DNA of 64,000 nucleotides from Segniliparus rotundus DSM 44985 (GTDB lineage Bacteria > Actinomycetota > Actinomycetes > Mycobacteriales > Mycobacteriaceae): contig NC_014168.1 of the NCBI RefSeq assembly GCF_000092825.1, forward strand, positions 2,099,946 through 2,163,945, given 5' to 3'. Made by a program: the position numbers and the translations under genes. The notes below the pieces were generated by a model. It was not told where the DNA came from. It did no database searches and was given only the letters and a program-made list of their open reading frames with translations. Each line of letters starts with the position of its first letter. The first letter of the stretch is position 1. This document shows, piece by piece, positions 18,681 through 29,196 of the stretch.

Positions 18681-20786
18681 ATGCGTCCTCATTCGCGTCT
18701 CGCCCCTGCGCTTGTTTTCACGGCTGGCTTCGTCTCGCTCGTCCTCACCGCCTGCCAGACCAACGGGCCCGGCATTGCTGCGGGCGCGAGCTCAAGCGCC
18801 GCCCCTTCCTGGCACGACGCCTTCGCGGACATAGGCCCTCTGGACGAGGCAACCGCCGCCTGCGACGACTTCAACACGCACGTCAACAAGATCGCCGAGG
18901 AAAAACTGCAGATCCCGCCGAGCGAAGTCGCGATCGGCGCGTTCAACACCCTCAGCAACAAAGTGCGCGACAACCTGCACGACATCCTCGAGTCTGCCGC
19001 GAAGGACGCGAAGCCCTCCAATGCCCAAGGGCTGTCGGACCGCGACAAACTCGGGATTCTCTACCGCTCGGCCCTGGACGAGGCGACCATCGAAAAACGC
19101 GGCTTCGACCCGATCAAGCCGGAACTCGCCAAGATCGCGGCGATCACCGACACCGCCGCGCTGCTGAAATATGTCGTCCAGACCGCGGGCGAGGGCCGCT
19201 CGCCCGTGCTCGGATTCGGCGTTGGCGCCGACCCGAAGCACACCGACGTCCAGATCGTCAACGCCGCAGCGGGCGGCACCGGACTGCCGACCAAAGACTT
19301 CTACACCGACCCGAGGTACGCCTCGCAGCGCGAGGCCTACCACACGCTGATCGAGGGCACCCTCAAACTGATCGGCGTCCCCGAAGACCAGGTGAAAACA
19401 CAGGCTGACCAGGTTCTCGACATCGAGTCGAAAATTGCCGTCGCGGAGCTCTCGCCGGTGGAAGAGCGCGACCCGAACGCCACGTACAAAATCGTCTCGC
19501 TCGCGGACGCGGACAAGGCAACGCCCCATGTGCAGTGGGAGGACGTCTTCGCCGCCGCGAAGATCGCCGCCCCGCAGTCGCTGAACTTGGCCCCGGAGCG
19601 CCTGTTCACCACTGTGGACACGTTGCTCTCCGCGATCCCGGTCGGCCAGTGGAAAGCATATTTGGCCTTCCACCTCGCCTACGAGGCCTCGCCCGCCCTG
19701 TCCAAGCCGTTTGTGGACAACGTCTTCGAGTACACGAAAGCCACCAGCGGCCAGAAAGAGCAAAAGCCCCGTTGGCAGCGGGCCGTGGGCAGCACGGACA
19801 AATCCATGGGCGACGCGCTCGGCAGGCTCTACGTCGAGAAATACGTCTCCCCTGAGACGAAGAGCAAGGCGACCGAGCTCATCAAGAACATTCTCGAAGC
19901 GGTGAAGGCCAGGATCGAGAAGGTCGAATGGATGACTTCGGAGACCAAACAGAAGGCCTTGGACAAATGGTCCAAGATCGGCCTTCGGGTCGCCTACCCC
20001 GACACATGGCGCAACTGGGACGGTTTGGCCCTCTCGGACGGGAAATATTACGAGAATCTGCAGTCCGCGAAGAACTTCAACCGGGCGTGGGAGCTTTCCC
20101 ACCTCGGCAAGCCGACGAACAAGGAAGAGTGGATCACCGACCCGCAAGTGGTGAACGCCTTCTACAACCCCGAGTACAACACGATCAACTTCCCCGCCGC
20201 CATCCTGCAGGCCCCGTTCTACGACCCTGATCGCGACCTCGCCGCGAACTACGGGGCCATCGGCGCGGTGATCGGCCACGAGACCACGCACGCCTTCGAC
20301 GACCAAGGCAGGCAGTACGACGGCGACGGCAATCTCACTGACTGGTGGACCGCGCAGGACGCGGCGCAGTTCAAGCAGCGCACGCAGAAGCTCGTGGACC
20401 AGTTCAACGCCTACCACCCCTTCCCCGACCAACCCGATGTGCATGTCAACGGCGAACTCACCCTCGGCGAGAACATCGCCGACCTCGGCGGCCTGCTCTC
20501 GTCCTCAGACGCGCTGCAGAAGTTGATCGACCAGAAAGCGGACGTGATGCGGCCCCACGCCGGTGTGACGCCCCAGCAGCTCTTCTTCTTGAGCTTCGCC
20601 ACGATTTGGCGTGAGAAGATCGAGGAGCGGACGCAGATCCGGCTGCTCGCCTCAGACCCGCACTCGCCGAACCAGTACCGGGTGAACGGCACCGTCGCCA
20701 ATGTTCCCGCTTTCGCCGCCGCGTTCTCCTGCAAGCCCGGCGCCCCGGAGGCGCACAGCGGAGAGAGCCTCGTCTCCATCTGGTGA
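18681..20786 (+). CDS. zmp1: M13 (neprilysin-type) metallopeptidase, lipoprotein
   Basis: A 701-residue M13 peptidase. Zinc site: VIGHETTHAFDDQGRQYD near residue 535 (HExxH) with the third ligand in LGENIADLGG, and NAFYNPEYNTINFPAAILQ as the substrate-binding strand. It starts with a signal sequence and lipobox LTAC, so it is probably a surface lipoprotein; in mycobacteria Zmp1 lacks such an obvious lipobox. Length and C-terminal CKPG..W region are normal for the family. It is placed between sigE and the methyltransferase, where mycobacteria have no such gene. Confidence 0.92.
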   Translation: MRPHSRLAPALVFTAGFVSLVLTACQTNGPGIAAGASSSAAPSWHDAFADIGPLDEATAACDDFNTHVNKIAEEKLQIPPSEVAIGAFNTLSNKVRDNLHDILESAAKDAKPSNAQGLSDRDKLGILYRSALDEATIEKRGFDPIKPELAKIAAITDTAALLKYVVQTAGEGRSPVLGFGVGADPKHTDVQIVNAAAGGTGLPTKDFYTDPRYASQREAYHTLIEGTLKLIGVPEDQVKTQADQVLDIESKIAVAELSPVEERDPNATYKIVSLADADKATPHVQWEDVFAAAKIAAPQSLNLAPERLFTTVDTLLSAIPVGQWKAYLAFHLAYEASPALSKPFVDNVFEYTKATSGQKEQKPRWQRAVGSTDKSMGDALGRLYVEKYVSPETKSKATELIKNILEAVKARIEKVEWMTSETKQKALDKWSKIGLRVAYPDTWRNWDGLALSDGKYYENLQSAKNFNRAWELSHLGKPTNKEEWITDPQVVNAFYNPEYNTINFPAAILQAPFYDPDRDLAANYGAIGAVIGHETTHAFDDQGRQYDGDGNLTDWWTAQDAAQFKQRTQKLVDQFNAYHPFPDQPDVHVNGELTLGENIADLGGLLSSSDALQKLIDQKADVMRPHAGVTPQQLFFLSFATIWREKIEERTQIRLLASDPHSPNQYRVNGTVANVPAFAAAFSCKPGAPEAHSGESLVSIW

Positions 20787-20948
20787 CCAGGCCCCACAGG
20801 TTCGCGTCCACAAGTTCGCCCGCTCCAGTGGCGCCTGCCGGTCCTGTCGCGGCGCAAGCGCGCGCAGCGCTCAACGCTGATGTCGTCGCGGCTGACGCCG
20901 TGTCGGCGTCTGCCAGCTCTGATGATCGCTGGCCCTGATCCAGCCTGC

Positions 20949-20954
20949 TAGGCT
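20949..20954 (+). promoter_or_regulatory. Putative -10 (TAGGCT) of methyltransferase gene
   Basis: TAGGCT lies seven bases before ATG 20962. It falls inside the palindrome CCAGCCTGCTAGGCTGG (20942-20958), so an operator or hairpin could overlap the promoter. Confidence 0.45.
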
Positions 20955-20961
20955 GGACAGG

Positions 20962-21624
20962 ATGTCCCCAGTAGAGCCCCCGGCCGCCGAAAAGCTCCTC
21001 GCGTACGCGGTCTCCACCGCAGCCGAAGACGAGCCGACCCGCCAAGCGCGGCTTGCCGCCGCCGAGCTCGACGTCCCGAGCGTCGAACCCTCGGTGGGCG
21101 CGGTGCTCGCGCTGCTCGCTGCGGCCGCTTCCGCGAAAGCTGTCGTGGAAATCGGCACCGGAGCCGGAGTCAGCGGGCTGTGGCTGCTGCGCGGTATGCG
21201 CCCAGACGGAATCCTCACCACCATTGACGCAGACCCTTCCTGCCACAAAGCCGCGAAAACCGCCCTCCACTCAGCGCGCGTCCCCACTGGGCGGACGCGG
21301 CTCATCACCGGCAAAGCGCAAGACGTGCTCCCGCGGCTCGCGGACGGGGCCTACGACCTCGTGCACATCGACGCCGAGCCGACCGAGCAGCCGCACTTGA
21401 TCGCGGAGTCAGTGCGCCTCCTGCGCCCTGGCGGAGTTCTCGCGGTGCACGCGGCATTGCACGCTGGCGCGGTCCTCGACCCTGACCGCCACGACCGGGC
21501 AGCCGTCGCCGGGCGGGAAGCGGCCCGCGCCATCGCCGAGGACGAGCGGCTTCTGCACATTTTGGTGCCCTTCGGCGAGGGACTGCTCGTGGCGGCGGTG
21601 CGGCACGAGCCTGTTGAGAGCTGA
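20962..21624 (+). CDS. SAM-dependent O-methyltransferase
   Basis: A 220-residue class-I methyltransferase of the catechol/caffeoyl-CoA type. Motif I is VVEIGTGAGVSGLWLL near residue 62; acidic loop TTIDADPSCHKAAKTAL; post-motif region DGAYDLVHIDAEPTEQPH with the metal-binding Asp; LLRPGGVLAVHAAL. Family members methylate hydroxyls on small molecules in the cytosol. It corresponds in type and position to the methyltransferase found beside mycobacterial sigE, apart from the zmp1 insertion. Substrate unknown. Confidence 0.88.
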   Translation: MSPVEPPAAEKLLAYAVSTAAEDEPTRQARLAAAELDVPSVEPSVGAVLALLAAAASAKAVVEIGTGAGVSGLWLLRGMRPDGILTTIDADPSCHKAAKTALHSARVPTGRTRLITGKAQDVLPRLADGAYDLVHIDAEPTEQPHLIAESVRLLRPGGVLAVHAALHAGAVLDPDRHDRAAVAGREAARAIAEDERLLHILVPFGEGLLVAAVRHEPVES

Positions 21625-21778
21625 GCGCGCTTCGTCGTTTGCGTTCTGAAACGCTCCAGTCGCGGCGCCCCTTCGGGAGCAACGGGATTTCACCGCGCAC
21701 AGCCGCAGGGAACACAGCCGCGCCAAACAGCCACACGCCTGAGCGGGTGGAGCGGCACGGGCCGCGGCGGCGGCGCGA

Positions 21779-22903
21779 TCAGCGAACGTTGGACTGCACG
21801 AACGGCAAATCCACGACTTCGCAACGCAGCTCACGGCCTCGCACATCAATGCCGACCTGGTCGCCGACCGCGACGGCGTGCGCCGCGTCGACGAGGGCGA
21901 GCGCGACACCAGTTTTCAGCGTGGGCGAGAAGGTGCCCGATGTGACTTCGCCGATCGCCTCGTCGCCCTTTCGGACGGGGTAGCCCCGCCTCGGCACGCC
22001 AGACTCCAGCGCTTTGAGGCCGAACAGCTTGCGGCGCGGCCCCTGCTCTTTCTCCGCCACGACGGCTTCGCGCCCGAAGAACTCGGGTTTCTTCCAGCCA
22101 ACAGCCCATCCGACCCCGCCTTGAACCGGCGAAATGTCCAAGGCGAGCTCATGCCCGTGCAATGCGTAGCCCATCTCTGTGCGCAGCGTGTCCCGCGCCC
22201 CGAGCCCGGCAGGCTCCCCGCCCAATGCCTTGACCTGCTCCAAGACCGCAGTGAACACTGCGGGCGCGTCGGCCCAGGAAGGGATCAGCTCGTAACCGCG
22301 CTCGCCGGTGTAGCCGGTGCGGCAGATCCGCACCGTCGCCGCTCCGGTCTCCACCGGGACCTGCGCGTCAACGTACGCCATGTACTCCTCGGGGTACGCG
22401 GCGCCCAGTCCGTCCAGCACCTCCTGCGAACGCGGCCCTTGCACGGCGAACACCGCGTAATCTCGATGCTGGTCGGTCACCCGGATCTCCGGCGGCGCGA
22501 CTGCTTCCAGCGCCGCGACCACGCTCGCGGTGTTCGCCGCGTTGGGCACCAAGAAAATCTCCTCATCGCTCACGTAATAAGCGATCAGATCGTCGATCAC
22601 CCCGCCGTCAGGAGCGAGGCAGAGCGTGTACTGGGCTTTTCCTGGACGGATGCGGCCGAGGTCGTTGCTGAGCGAGCGATTCACGAACTCTGCGGCGCCA
22701 GGACCGGCGACCAAGGCTTTGCCGAGATGGCTCACGTCGAAGACGCCGACCCGTTCTCGGACCGCCGTGTGCTCAGAGACGACGCCCGCGTACGACAACG
22801 GCATGCGCCATCCGCCGAACGGGGCGAATTTCGCCCCGAGCGACTCATGGATCTGCGGAATCGGGCCTTCGTTCACGAGTTCGGGTTGATCGTCAGTTCC
22901 CAT
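21779..22903 (-). CDS. gcvT: Aminomethyltransferase, glycine cleavage T protein
   Basis: A 374-residue GcvT. It has [28 protein letters not shown] and [11 protein letters not shown], and the C-terminal [19 protein letters not shown] typical of the family. It transfers the aminomethyl group to tetrahydrofolate in glycine cleavage. ATG 22903 ([13 protein letters not shown]) gives normal length. It is divergent from pepB, as in mycobacteria, with an AT-richer promoter region of about 90 bp between them. Confidence 0.94.
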   Translation of the reverse strand: MGTDDQPELVNEGPIPQIHESLGAKFAPFGGWRMPLSYAGVVSEHTAVRERVGVFDVSHLGKALVAGPGAAEFVNRSLSNDLGRIRPGKAQYTLCLAPDGGVIDDLIAYYVSDEEIFLVPNAANTASVVAALEAVAPPEIRVTDQHRDYAVFAVQGPRSQEVLDGLGAAYPEEYMAYVDAQVPVETGAATVRICRTGYTGERGYELIPSWADAPAVFTAVLEQVKALGGEPAGLGARDTLRTEMGYALHGHELALDISPVQGGVGWAVGWKKPEFFGREAVVAEKEQGPRRKLFGLKALESGVPRRGYPVRKGDEAIGEVTSGTFSPTLKTGVALALVDAAHAVAVGDQVGIDVRGRELRCEVVDLPFVQSNVR

Positions 22904-22991
22904 ACTCGCTACAGTAGCCGATTGTACAAAGGCAGTGTCGCTCGAACCAGCAGTAAGGACGAGCCTCAGCGAAGAAAGTCGAGATGTCCTC

Positions 22992-24530
22992 ATGGTTCAG
23001 CCGAAACAAAGCAGTCCTGCGGCTTCGCTGCCAAAACTCCTCCTGGACTCCGCGTTGCGCCAGGCCGACGAGGTGCTGCTGATCGGTGTGGTCTCGACCG
23101 GGGACGACGAGATCGAACCTCTCGGTTCCGCGCTTGCTTCCGGGCAGGCGGACGAGCTGGCCCGAGCCTTGCGCGCCGTGGGCGCAAAAGGCAAAGCCTT
23201 CGAACTGGTCCGCGTTCCCGCGCCGAGCGGCCTGAACACCACCAGCGTGCTCGCTGTCGGCCTTGGGACTCGGGAGGAGAGCAAGAACCCCGAGCGGGTC
23301 CGCAGGGCAGCCGGCGTCGCCGCGCGGGCCTTGAGCGAGGCAGGCAACGTCGCGACCACGCTTTCCGAGCTCGACCTCGGCGCGACAGTGGAGGGGTTCG
23401 TCCTCGGCGGCTACCGGTTCGACGCCTATAAAACCAACACCGCGAAAAACGGCGCCGCCGCACCACCGGATCGGGCGCAACAGCTGCGGCTTTTGGTCCA
23501 AAGCCCGCGCTCCGCGCAGGCCAAAGCCGAACTGGCGCGCGCGCGATCCATCGTGGAATCCGTTGCAGCCGCCCGAGACTTCGTCAACACCCCGCCGAAC
23601 CACCTCTACCCGGACAGCTTCGCCGCCCGCGTCGTCGCATTGGCCAAAAGCCTGGGCGTCCAAGCAGAGGTCCTTGACGAGAAACAGCTCGTCAAAGGCG
23701 GCTACGGCGGCGTGGTCGGAGTCGGCCAGGGCTCCTCGCGCCCGCCCCGGCTCGTGAAGCTGGAGTACCGGGGGCGCAGCGGCAAGGGCACGGAGGTCGA
23801 CGTCGCCCTGGTCGGGAAAGGCGTGACGTTCGACACCGGCGGTATCTCGATCAAACCGGCCGTGAATATGGAGAACATGACCTCTGACATGGGCGGGGCC
23901 GCAGCGGTCGCGGGCGCGGTCTTCGCCGCCGCGAAGCTCGCGCTCCCGCTCAACATCACGGCCACCCTGCCGATGGTCGAAAACATGCCGTCGTCCACGG
24001 CGCAACGCCCCGGCGACGTCATCACGCAGTACGGGGGCACGACGACCTTGGTCATCAACACCGACGCAGAAGGGCGGCTGATCCTCGCCGACGGCATCGT
24101 TTTGGCGTGCGAGCGCAAGCCGGCGTACCTCATCGACGTGGCCACGCTCACTGGCGCGCAGATGATCGCCCTCGGCTCTCGGACACCTGGGGTGATGGGG
24201 ACCGAGGATTTCCGAGACCGGGTGTCAGAGATCTCCCGGTCGGTCGGCGAGGGCGGTTGGCCCATGCCGTTGCCCGAAGAACTCGCCGACGACTTGAAAT
24301 CCCCCATCGCGGACCTGGCGAACGTCACAAACCACCGCAACGGGGGCATGCTCTCCGCCGCGCTCTTCCTCAAGGAATTCGTCAGCCCCGATGTTTCGTG
24401 GGCGCATCTCGACGTCGCCGGCCCCGCCTACAACACGGGCTCCGCGCACGGCTACACGCCGAAAGGCGGAACCGGCGTGCCTGTGCGCACGCTGGTCGCC
24501 GTCCTTGAGGACATCGCCGAACGGGGCTAG
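22992..24530 (+). CDS. pepB: Leucyl aminopeptidase (M17)
   Basis: A 512-residue M17 aminopeptidase. The C-terminal catalytic half carries metal and active-site motifs [39 protein letters not shown] and the signature [13 protein letters not shown]. It removes N-terminal residues in the cytosol as a hexamer. ATG 22992 is chosen; a GTG at 22935 after AAAGG would add 19 residues and cannot be excluded. Confidence 0.93.
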   Translation: MVQPKQSSPAASLPKLLLDSALRQADEVLLIGVVSTGDDEIEPLGSALASGQADELARALRAVGAKGKAFELVRVPAPSGLNTTSVLAVGLGTREESKNPERVRRAAGVAARALSEAGNVATTLSELDLGATVEGFVLGGYRFDAYKTNTAKNGAAAPPDRAQQLRLLVQSPRSAQAKAELARARSIVESVAAARDFVNTPPNHLYPDSFAARVVALAKSLGVQAEVLDEKQLVKGGYGGVVGVGQGSSRPPRLVKLEYRGRSGKGTEVDVALVGKGVTFDTGGISIKPAVNMENMTSDMGGAAAVAGAVFAAAKLALPLNITATLPMVENMPSSTAQRPGDVITQYGGTTTLVINTDAEGRLILADGIVLACERKPAYLIDVATLTGAQMIALGSRTPGVMGTEDFRDRVSEISRSVGEGGWPMPLPEELADDLKSPIADLANVTNHRNGGMLSAALFLKEFVSPDVSWAHLDVAGPAYNTGSAHGYTPKGGTGVPVRTLVAVLEDIAERG

Positions 24531-24556
24531 CACGAGTGCCCGCCTCGGTCGCAGAG

Positions 24557-24562
24557 TAGGCT
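24557..24562 (+). promoter_or_regulatory. TAGGCT hexamer upstream of dlaT
   Basis: The TAGGCT hexamer occurs 52 bases before the dlaT ATG, so here a conventional leader with ribosome-binding site (GAGGAGACACC) would follow. Assignment as a -10 element rests only on similarity to the other sites. Confidence 0.3.
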
Positions 24563-24614
24563 TTCGGGCGAGGACAACCAAACTCCACCAGACCACGTGA
24601 GGAGACACCAGGAC

Positions 24615-26372
24615 ATGGCTATCTCGGTTCGGATGCCTGCGCTCGGCGAGAGCGTCACCGAAGGGACCGTCACCCGCTGGCTCAAGAACGAGGGCGACAC
24701 GGTCGCCACCGACGAGCCGCTGCTCGAGGTCTCCACCGACAAGGTCGACACCGAGATCCCCTCCCCCGGCGCAGGCGTGCTGCAGAAGATCGTCGCTCCA
24801 GAGGACGCCGTGGTCGAGGTCGGCGGAGAGCTCGCCGTGATCTCCGAGGACGGCGAATCCGCCCCCTCCGCTTCTGAGGCGGAGCCCGCCCAGCAGGAAG
24901 AAGCGCCGGAGCCCCAGGAGCCCGCTTCCGAAGAGGCCACGCCGCAAGAGCCCAAGGCCGACGACGCCCCTGCCGCCCAGTCCGCGCCCGCTTCTGATGC
25001 TTCCGGCACCACTGTGACCATGCCGACCCTCGGCGAGTCCGTCACTGAGGGCACGGTCACCCGCTGGCTCAAGCAAGAGGGCGACACGGTCGAGGTCGAC
25101 GAGCCCCTTTTGGAGATCTCCACCGACAAGGTCGACACCGAGATCCCCTCCCCCGCCGCAGGCGTGCTGCAGAAGATCATCGCCGCCGAGGACGCTGTCG
25201 TCGAGGTCGGCGGCGACCTCGCCGTCATCGGCTCGGGGTCAGCCCCGGCCGCCGCGCAAGAAACCAAGAGCCCCGAGCCGGAAAACGCCCCCGCGCCAAA
25301 GACGGAGGAGCCTCAGGAGCAAGAGAAGCCCGCGCCCGCCGCCCCGACGCAGGAGGCTCCCGCCCCTGTTGAGGAAAAGCCCGCCCCCGCGAAAGAGGAG
25401 CCCGCTCGCGCCGCAGAGGCCGCGCAAGACGAGGCCGACGGCGCGAACCCCTATGTCACCCCGCTCGTGCGCAAGCTGGCCCGCGAGCACGGCGTGGACC
25501 TGGCGACGATCACCGGTTCCGGCATCGGCGGGCGTATCCGCAAACAAGACGTGCTCGACGCCGCCGAAAGCAAAAAAGCACCGCCCGAACCCGCCCAGAA
25601 GACTCCGGCTGCACCTTCGTCCCCGGAGGCTTCCTCCGCCCTCGCCCATCTGCGCGGCACCACCCAAAAAGTGAACCGGGTCCGGCAGATCACCGCGAAA
25701 AAGACACGAGAGTCCCTGCTCTCCACCGCGCAGCTCACCCAGACCTTCGAGGTCGACATGACCAAGATCGCGGCCTTGCGGGGCAAAGCCAAGGCAGGCT
25801 TCCAAGAACGCGAGAAAGTCAACCTCACTTTCCTGCCCTTCTTCGCGAAAGCCGTGGTCGAGGCGCTCAAAGCGCATCCGAATGTGAACGCCTCCTTCGA
25901 TGAGGAGGCCAAAGAGATCACCTACCACGACGCCGAACATCTCGGCATCGCGGTGGACACCGAGCAGGGCCTGCTCTCACCGGTGATCCACAACGCCGGA
26001 GACCTCTCCTTGGCCGGGCTCGCCCGAGCCATCGCCGACATCGCGGCGCGGGCCCGCTCTGGCAATCTCAAGCCTGACGAGCTGTCGGGCGGCACCTTCA
26101 CCATCACGAACATCGGCAGCCAAGGCGCGCTCTTCGACACCCCGATCCTGGTGCCGCCGCAGGCGGCCATGCTCGGCACCGGCGCGATCGTCCGGCGCCC
26201 CGTCGTCGTGAAAGACGACACGGGCGAAGAAGTCATCGCGATCCGCTCGATGGTGTTCCTGCCGCTCACCTACGACCACCGCCTCATCGACGGCGCCGAC
26301 GCCGGGCGTTTCCTCACGACGGTCAAACACCGCCTCGAAGAAGGAGCCTTCGAGGCGGATCTCGGCCTCTGA
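24615..26372 (+). CDS. dlaT: Dihydrolipoamide acyltransferase E2 (DlaT/SucB)
   Basis: A 585-residue E2 with two N-terminal lipoyl domains (each with the lipoylated Lys in [12 protein letters not shown], near residues 43 and 170), Ala/Pro/Glu linkers, the E3-binding domain ([17 protein letters not shown] and [14 protein letters not shown]), and a catalytic domain with [15 protein letters not shown]. In mycobacteria this protein serves pyruvate dehydrogenase and peroxynitrite reductase. ATG 24615 follows GAGGAGACACCAGG. Downstream of pepB, as in mycobacteria. The lipoyl domains are near-identical at DNA level, pointing to recent duplication or gene conversion. Confidence 0.94.
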   Translation: MAISVRMPALGESVTEGTVTRWLKNEGDTVATDEPLLEVSTDKVDTEIPSPGAGVLQKIVAPEDAVVEVGGELAVISEDGESAPSASEAEPAQQEEAPEPQEPASEEATPQEPKADDAPAAQSAPASDASGTTVTMPTLGESVTEGTVTRWLKQEGDTVEVDEPLLEISTDKVDTEIPSPAAGVLQKIIAAEDAVVEVGGDLAVIGSGSAPAAAQETKSPEPENAPAPKTEEPQEQEKPAPAAPTQEAPAPVEEKPAPAKEEPARAAEAAQDEADGANPYVTPLVRKLAREHGVDLATITGSGIGGRIRKQDVLDAAESKKAPPEPAQKTPAAPSSPEASSALAHLRGTTQKVNRVRQITAKKTRESLLSTAQLTQTFEVDMTKIAALRGKAKAGFQEREKVNLTFLPFFAKAVVEALKAHPNVNASFDEEAKEITYHDAEHLGIAVDTEQGLLSPVIHNAGDLSLAGLARAIADIAARARSGNLKPDELSGGTFTITNIGSQGALFDTPILVPPQAAMLGTGAIVRRPVVVKDDTGEEVIAIRSMVFLPLTYDHRLIDGADAGRFLTTVKHRLEEGAFEADLGL

Positions 26373-26394
26373 GCGTATGAGAGGATATACCGCT

Positions 26395-26826
26395 ATGAAG
26401 ATCACTCGCGCCGACCTGCCAGTGTTGGCCGCCCTGTGCCTTGGCTCCTCGTGGCTGCTCGCCCCGTCCGCGTCCGCCGACATCAACGCCAAGGACGCCT
26501 GCAACCAGTACCGGGACGCCAATCAGAAAGCCAACGCCCGGTGGATCGAGTTCAAGGACGGGCACGAGGACGACGACTCGAAGCAGTACTGGCATGATGT
26601 CGCCGCAGACCTCAACGACGCCGCGCTCACCGTCAACGACTTGGCCAAGGACAAAGGCTACGGGGACAACATCCAGAACGCCTTTGTCAGCTACGCCCAC
26701 TCGATGCGCGAGCTCGCGGAGGCGGTGAACCGCCAGGAGCAGTACGACCGGTTGCAGCGTCCCCTCGGCTCGGTCCAAAAGGCGCAGCAGGACGTCCAAA
26801 GCGCCTGCAAGCAGTACTGGGGCTGA
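26395..26826 (+). CDS. Small secreted helical protein
   Basis: A 143-residue product with a signal peptide (LPVLAALCLGSSWLL, cut after SASA) and a helical mature domain with two Cys (KDACNQY and QSACKQYWG) at opposite ends, likely a disulfide. ATG 26395 is chosen with GAGAGG upstream; ATG 26377 in frame is possible. Only 22 bp separate it from dlaT, so co-transcription is plausible, although an envelope protein has no obvious link to E2. No family recognised. Confidence 0.75.
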   Translation: MKITRADLPVLAALCLGSSWLLAPSASADINAKDACNQYRDANQKANARWIEFKDGHEDDDSKQYWHDVAADLNDAALTVNDLAKDKGYGDNIQNAFVSYAHSMRELAEAVNRQEQYDRLQRPLGSVQKAQQDVQSACKQYWG

Positions 26827-26925
26827 TTTTTCCAGCAGAACGCCGCAGCACACACAGCCACGCCTCGACAAGAGGATGGCTGTGGTGCTGGTGGTTTCGC
26901 CTTTCCCGACTGCTCGGGCCTCGCG

Positions 26926-28338
26926 ATGAGGCTCTTCCCGCCGGCTGAGTCCGTTGCCGCGGCCACCCCGGCCAGCAGAGACCGTGTGATCGATCTTCTC
27001 CGGATCCTGTCGTTGTCCGTTGTGGTCGCCGGACATCTGCTCCTGGTCGTCCTCTATTTCGACGCGTCCTGCCCGGAGCCGAGGCAGTGCGTCCGAGCGG
27101 CAGGAGCGCTCGACAACTCCGCGGCCTTGCAGTGGGCGACCTGGGGCCTGCAGATCATGCCGCTCTTCTTCTTCGCAGGAGGAGCCGCGAACGTCGGCTC
27201 CTGGCACGAGGGGGCGAGCTGGGGAGGGTGGCTCTTCGCCCGCTGCCAACGCCTCTACCGGCCTGCCTTGTGGTTCGTCGCCGCCATCGTCCTCCTCCTG
27301 CTCGTCTGCGAGCGGTTCGTGCCCTCGGACGCTCTGGCAATCGCGACGCCGCAGGTCTTTGTGCTGCTCTGGTTCCTCGGGGTGTACACCGTGTGTCTCG
27401 CGTTCGTCCCGCTGCTCGCGAAGATCGCCACCGGCCGCCAGCTCGCTTTGGTCGTCGCGGTTTTGTTCGGGCTCGCCGCGCTCATCGATCAGGCTCGGCG
27501 GACATGGGGGTCGGACTGGAGGGTCGGCGCGGCGAACTTCCTGTTCGTGTGGCTCATCCCGACGGCGATCGGCGCCGGCTACCGCCGGGGGCTCGTCGCA
27601 AGGCCCGTCGGAGCCGCAATGTTTGCGGGCGCCCTCGCGCTCGATTTGTCGCTGTGCCTCCTCGGCCCGTACGCAGTCTCCATGCTCAGCACGGCGGACT
27701 CGGACCGTATCTCGAACTTCACGCCGCCGTCGATGCTGTTGGCAGGGCATTCGGTGTGTTTGTGCGGACTCGTCGTCCTCGTCGCCCCACAGCTGCGCGC
27801 GTTCGCGAGCCGCCCGCAGGTGTGGCGGTTCGTCACGGTCGGCAACTCGGGGGCGATGACGCTCTACCTATGGCACTGGGCGGCGCTCTTCGGCATGGAC
27901 GGCGCGCTGATCGTCGCTGGCCTGTTGCCGGTGTCGAATGCTTCGCCGGGGCTCTGGCCGAGCAAAGCGCAGCAGGCTCCGCTGTTCCTCTTCCTGGTCT
28001 TCGCAGCATTCCTGCTGCTACGGCCGCTTGAGACAAAGCCGCTGCCGTGGTGGGACGACAGCGTCACCGCACGGGGGTGGCGCAACCCCGTCGTCGGGGC
28101 GCTGTTGCTCTGCGCCGGAGCCAGCACGCTCGTGTTGGCCCGGCTCGGGCCCCAGGCCGTCGGCCTTTGGGGAACGGCTGCCCTGGCGGTCTTTTTGGTG
28201 GCGGCCAGGGCGAGCGCTACGACAGTTATTTCTGAAGCTTCTGCCTCTGAAGCTTCTGCCTCTGAAGCTTCTGCTTCTGAAGCTTTTGTTTCTGAAGCTT
28301 CGCGAAAATCTCCAGAGCAAGCTCCTGAGACTTCTTGA
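26926..28338 (+). CDS. Acyltransferase-3-like membrane protein
   Basis: A 470-residue protein with about ten hydrophobic helices. RDRVIDLLRILSLSVVVAGH at the N-terminus carries the Arg and His typical of acyltransferase-3 (OafA/YrhL) proteins, and a later LYLWHWAALFG fits the same family. Such enzymes O-acylate sugars or lipids across the membrane. The last 30 residues are a five-residue repeat (SEASA) encoded by a tandem 15-bp repeat that also encodes the tail of the convergent TetR gene. Substrate unknown. Confidence 0.8.
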   Translation: MRLFPPAESVAAATPASRDRVIDLLRILSLSVVVAGHLLLVVLYFDASCPEPRQCVRAAGALDNSAALQWATWGLQIMPLFFFAGGAANVGSWHEGASWGGWLFARCQRLYRPALWFVAAIVLLLLVCERFVPSDALAIATPQVFVLLWFLGVYTVCLAFVPLLAKIATGRQLALVVAVLFGLAALIDQARRTWGSDWRVGAANFLFVWLIPTAIGAGYRRGLVARPVGAAMFAGALALDLSLCLLGPYAVSMLSTADSDRISNFTPPSMLLAGHSVCLCGLVVLVAPQLRAFASRPQVWRFVTVGNSGAMTLYLWHWAALFGMDGALIVAGLLPVSNASPGLWPSKAQQAPLFLFLVFAAFLLLRPLETKPLPWWDDSVTARGWRNPVVGALLLCAGASTLVLARLGPQAVGLWGTAALAVFLVAARASATTVISEASASEASASEASASEAFVSEASRKSPEQAPETS

Positions 28339-28957
28339 CCTTTTCCGGGCTGTCTCCCCAGCCTTGGAGCACGGAAGCCCCCAGCGGCAAGAGCACGGAC
28401 CGCAGCCCCGCGTCTTCGTGCCCGAGATAACCTGCCAGCTCAAGGAGCACGTACCCGTGCATGGCGCTCCAGAATTGGAACATCATCGACAGCGAATCGC
28501 CGTTGATCCGACCGGAGTCCACAGACCGCTGCATCGCGTCGGCGAGCACATGGACTATGCCGAGTTCCGGCCGAAGGCCCTCCTTGTTGAACTGGGGCAC
28601 GGTGAATTGCACAGGGACAGAGACGCCGTGCGCCGAAGCCTCGCCGAGCATGAGCCGGTACAGGTGGGGGTTCTCCAAAGCGAAATGCCGGTACAAGAAG
28701 GTGTACACCGCGAGGTCGGCCACGGGGTCCTCGCCCGGCTCGACGATCTGCAACGTCTTGGCGAACCGGCGCACGCCCTCGTCGGACACGGCGGCGAGCA
28801 GTTGCTTCATCCCGCCGAAATAGGTGTAGACGGACATGGTCGAAGTGTCGCACGCGGCGGCGACCCGACGTGCTTGCAATGCGTCCGGGCCGTGGTCGGC
28901 CAAGAGGCCGAGCGAGGCTTCGACCAACTCTTTGCGAAGATCTCGAGCTGAAGACAT
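28226..28957 (-). CDS. TetR-family regulator with repetitive C-terminal tail
   Basis: A 243-residue TetR protein. The N-terminal HTH reads LRKELVEASLGLLADHGPDALQARRVA then STMSVYTYFGGMKQLLAAV; the C-terminal ligand domain resembles TetR_C proteins with an HGYVLLELAGY segment. ATG 28957 is used; TTG 28963 is an alternative. The last 24 residues are Lys/Gln/Leu repeats encoded by the 15-bp repeat. It overlaps the convergent acyltransferase gene by 113 bp and may regulate it, though no operator was identified. Confidence 0.85.
   Translation of the reverse strand: MSSARDLRKELVEASLGLLADHGPDALQARRVAAACDTSTMSVYTYFGGMKQLLAAVSDEGVRRFAKTLQIVEPGEDPVADLAVYTFLYRHFALENPHLYRLMLGEASAHGVSVPVQFTVPQFNKEGLRPELGIVHVLADAMQRSVDSGRINGDSLSMMFQFWSAMHGYVLLELAGYLGHEDAGLRSVLLPLGASVLQGWGDSPEKVKKSQELALEIFAKLQKQKLQKQKLQRQKLQRQKLQK
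28231..28302. repeat. Tandem 15-bp repeat shared by two convergent genes
   Basis: About five copies of TCTGAAGCTTCTGCC, the first two identical and later ones drifting (GCT, then TTTGTT). Each unit contains the palindrome GAAGCTTC. Read on plus it encodes SEASA repeats; on minus it encodes QKLQ(K/R) repeats. Confidence 0.9.
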
Positions 28958-29196
28958 CGGCAAAATTTTCTCACTATTCTTTTCACGGGCTCCTCGTTGA
29001 GCTCCTTACTGCGCCGCTTGGCATAAAGCCGTGGCGGATAGCTTGGACAGTATGCCACGAAATTCTGCCTGAGACGGGACCCTGCCCAGCAGGAGCGGGC
29101 ACAGCGGCGCCCAGTCATGCGGCCCGGCCGTATCGGTGATCGTATTTGGCGAAAATCAGCGAAGCGTGTAAGGTGAACCACGCTCAAATCGCATAT

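Noticed and set aside
18792-20444. A 550-codon minus-strand frame opposite zmp1
   Set aside because: Val/Arg/Gly-rich shadow of a GC-rich coding gene; zmp1 motifs are complete on the other strand.
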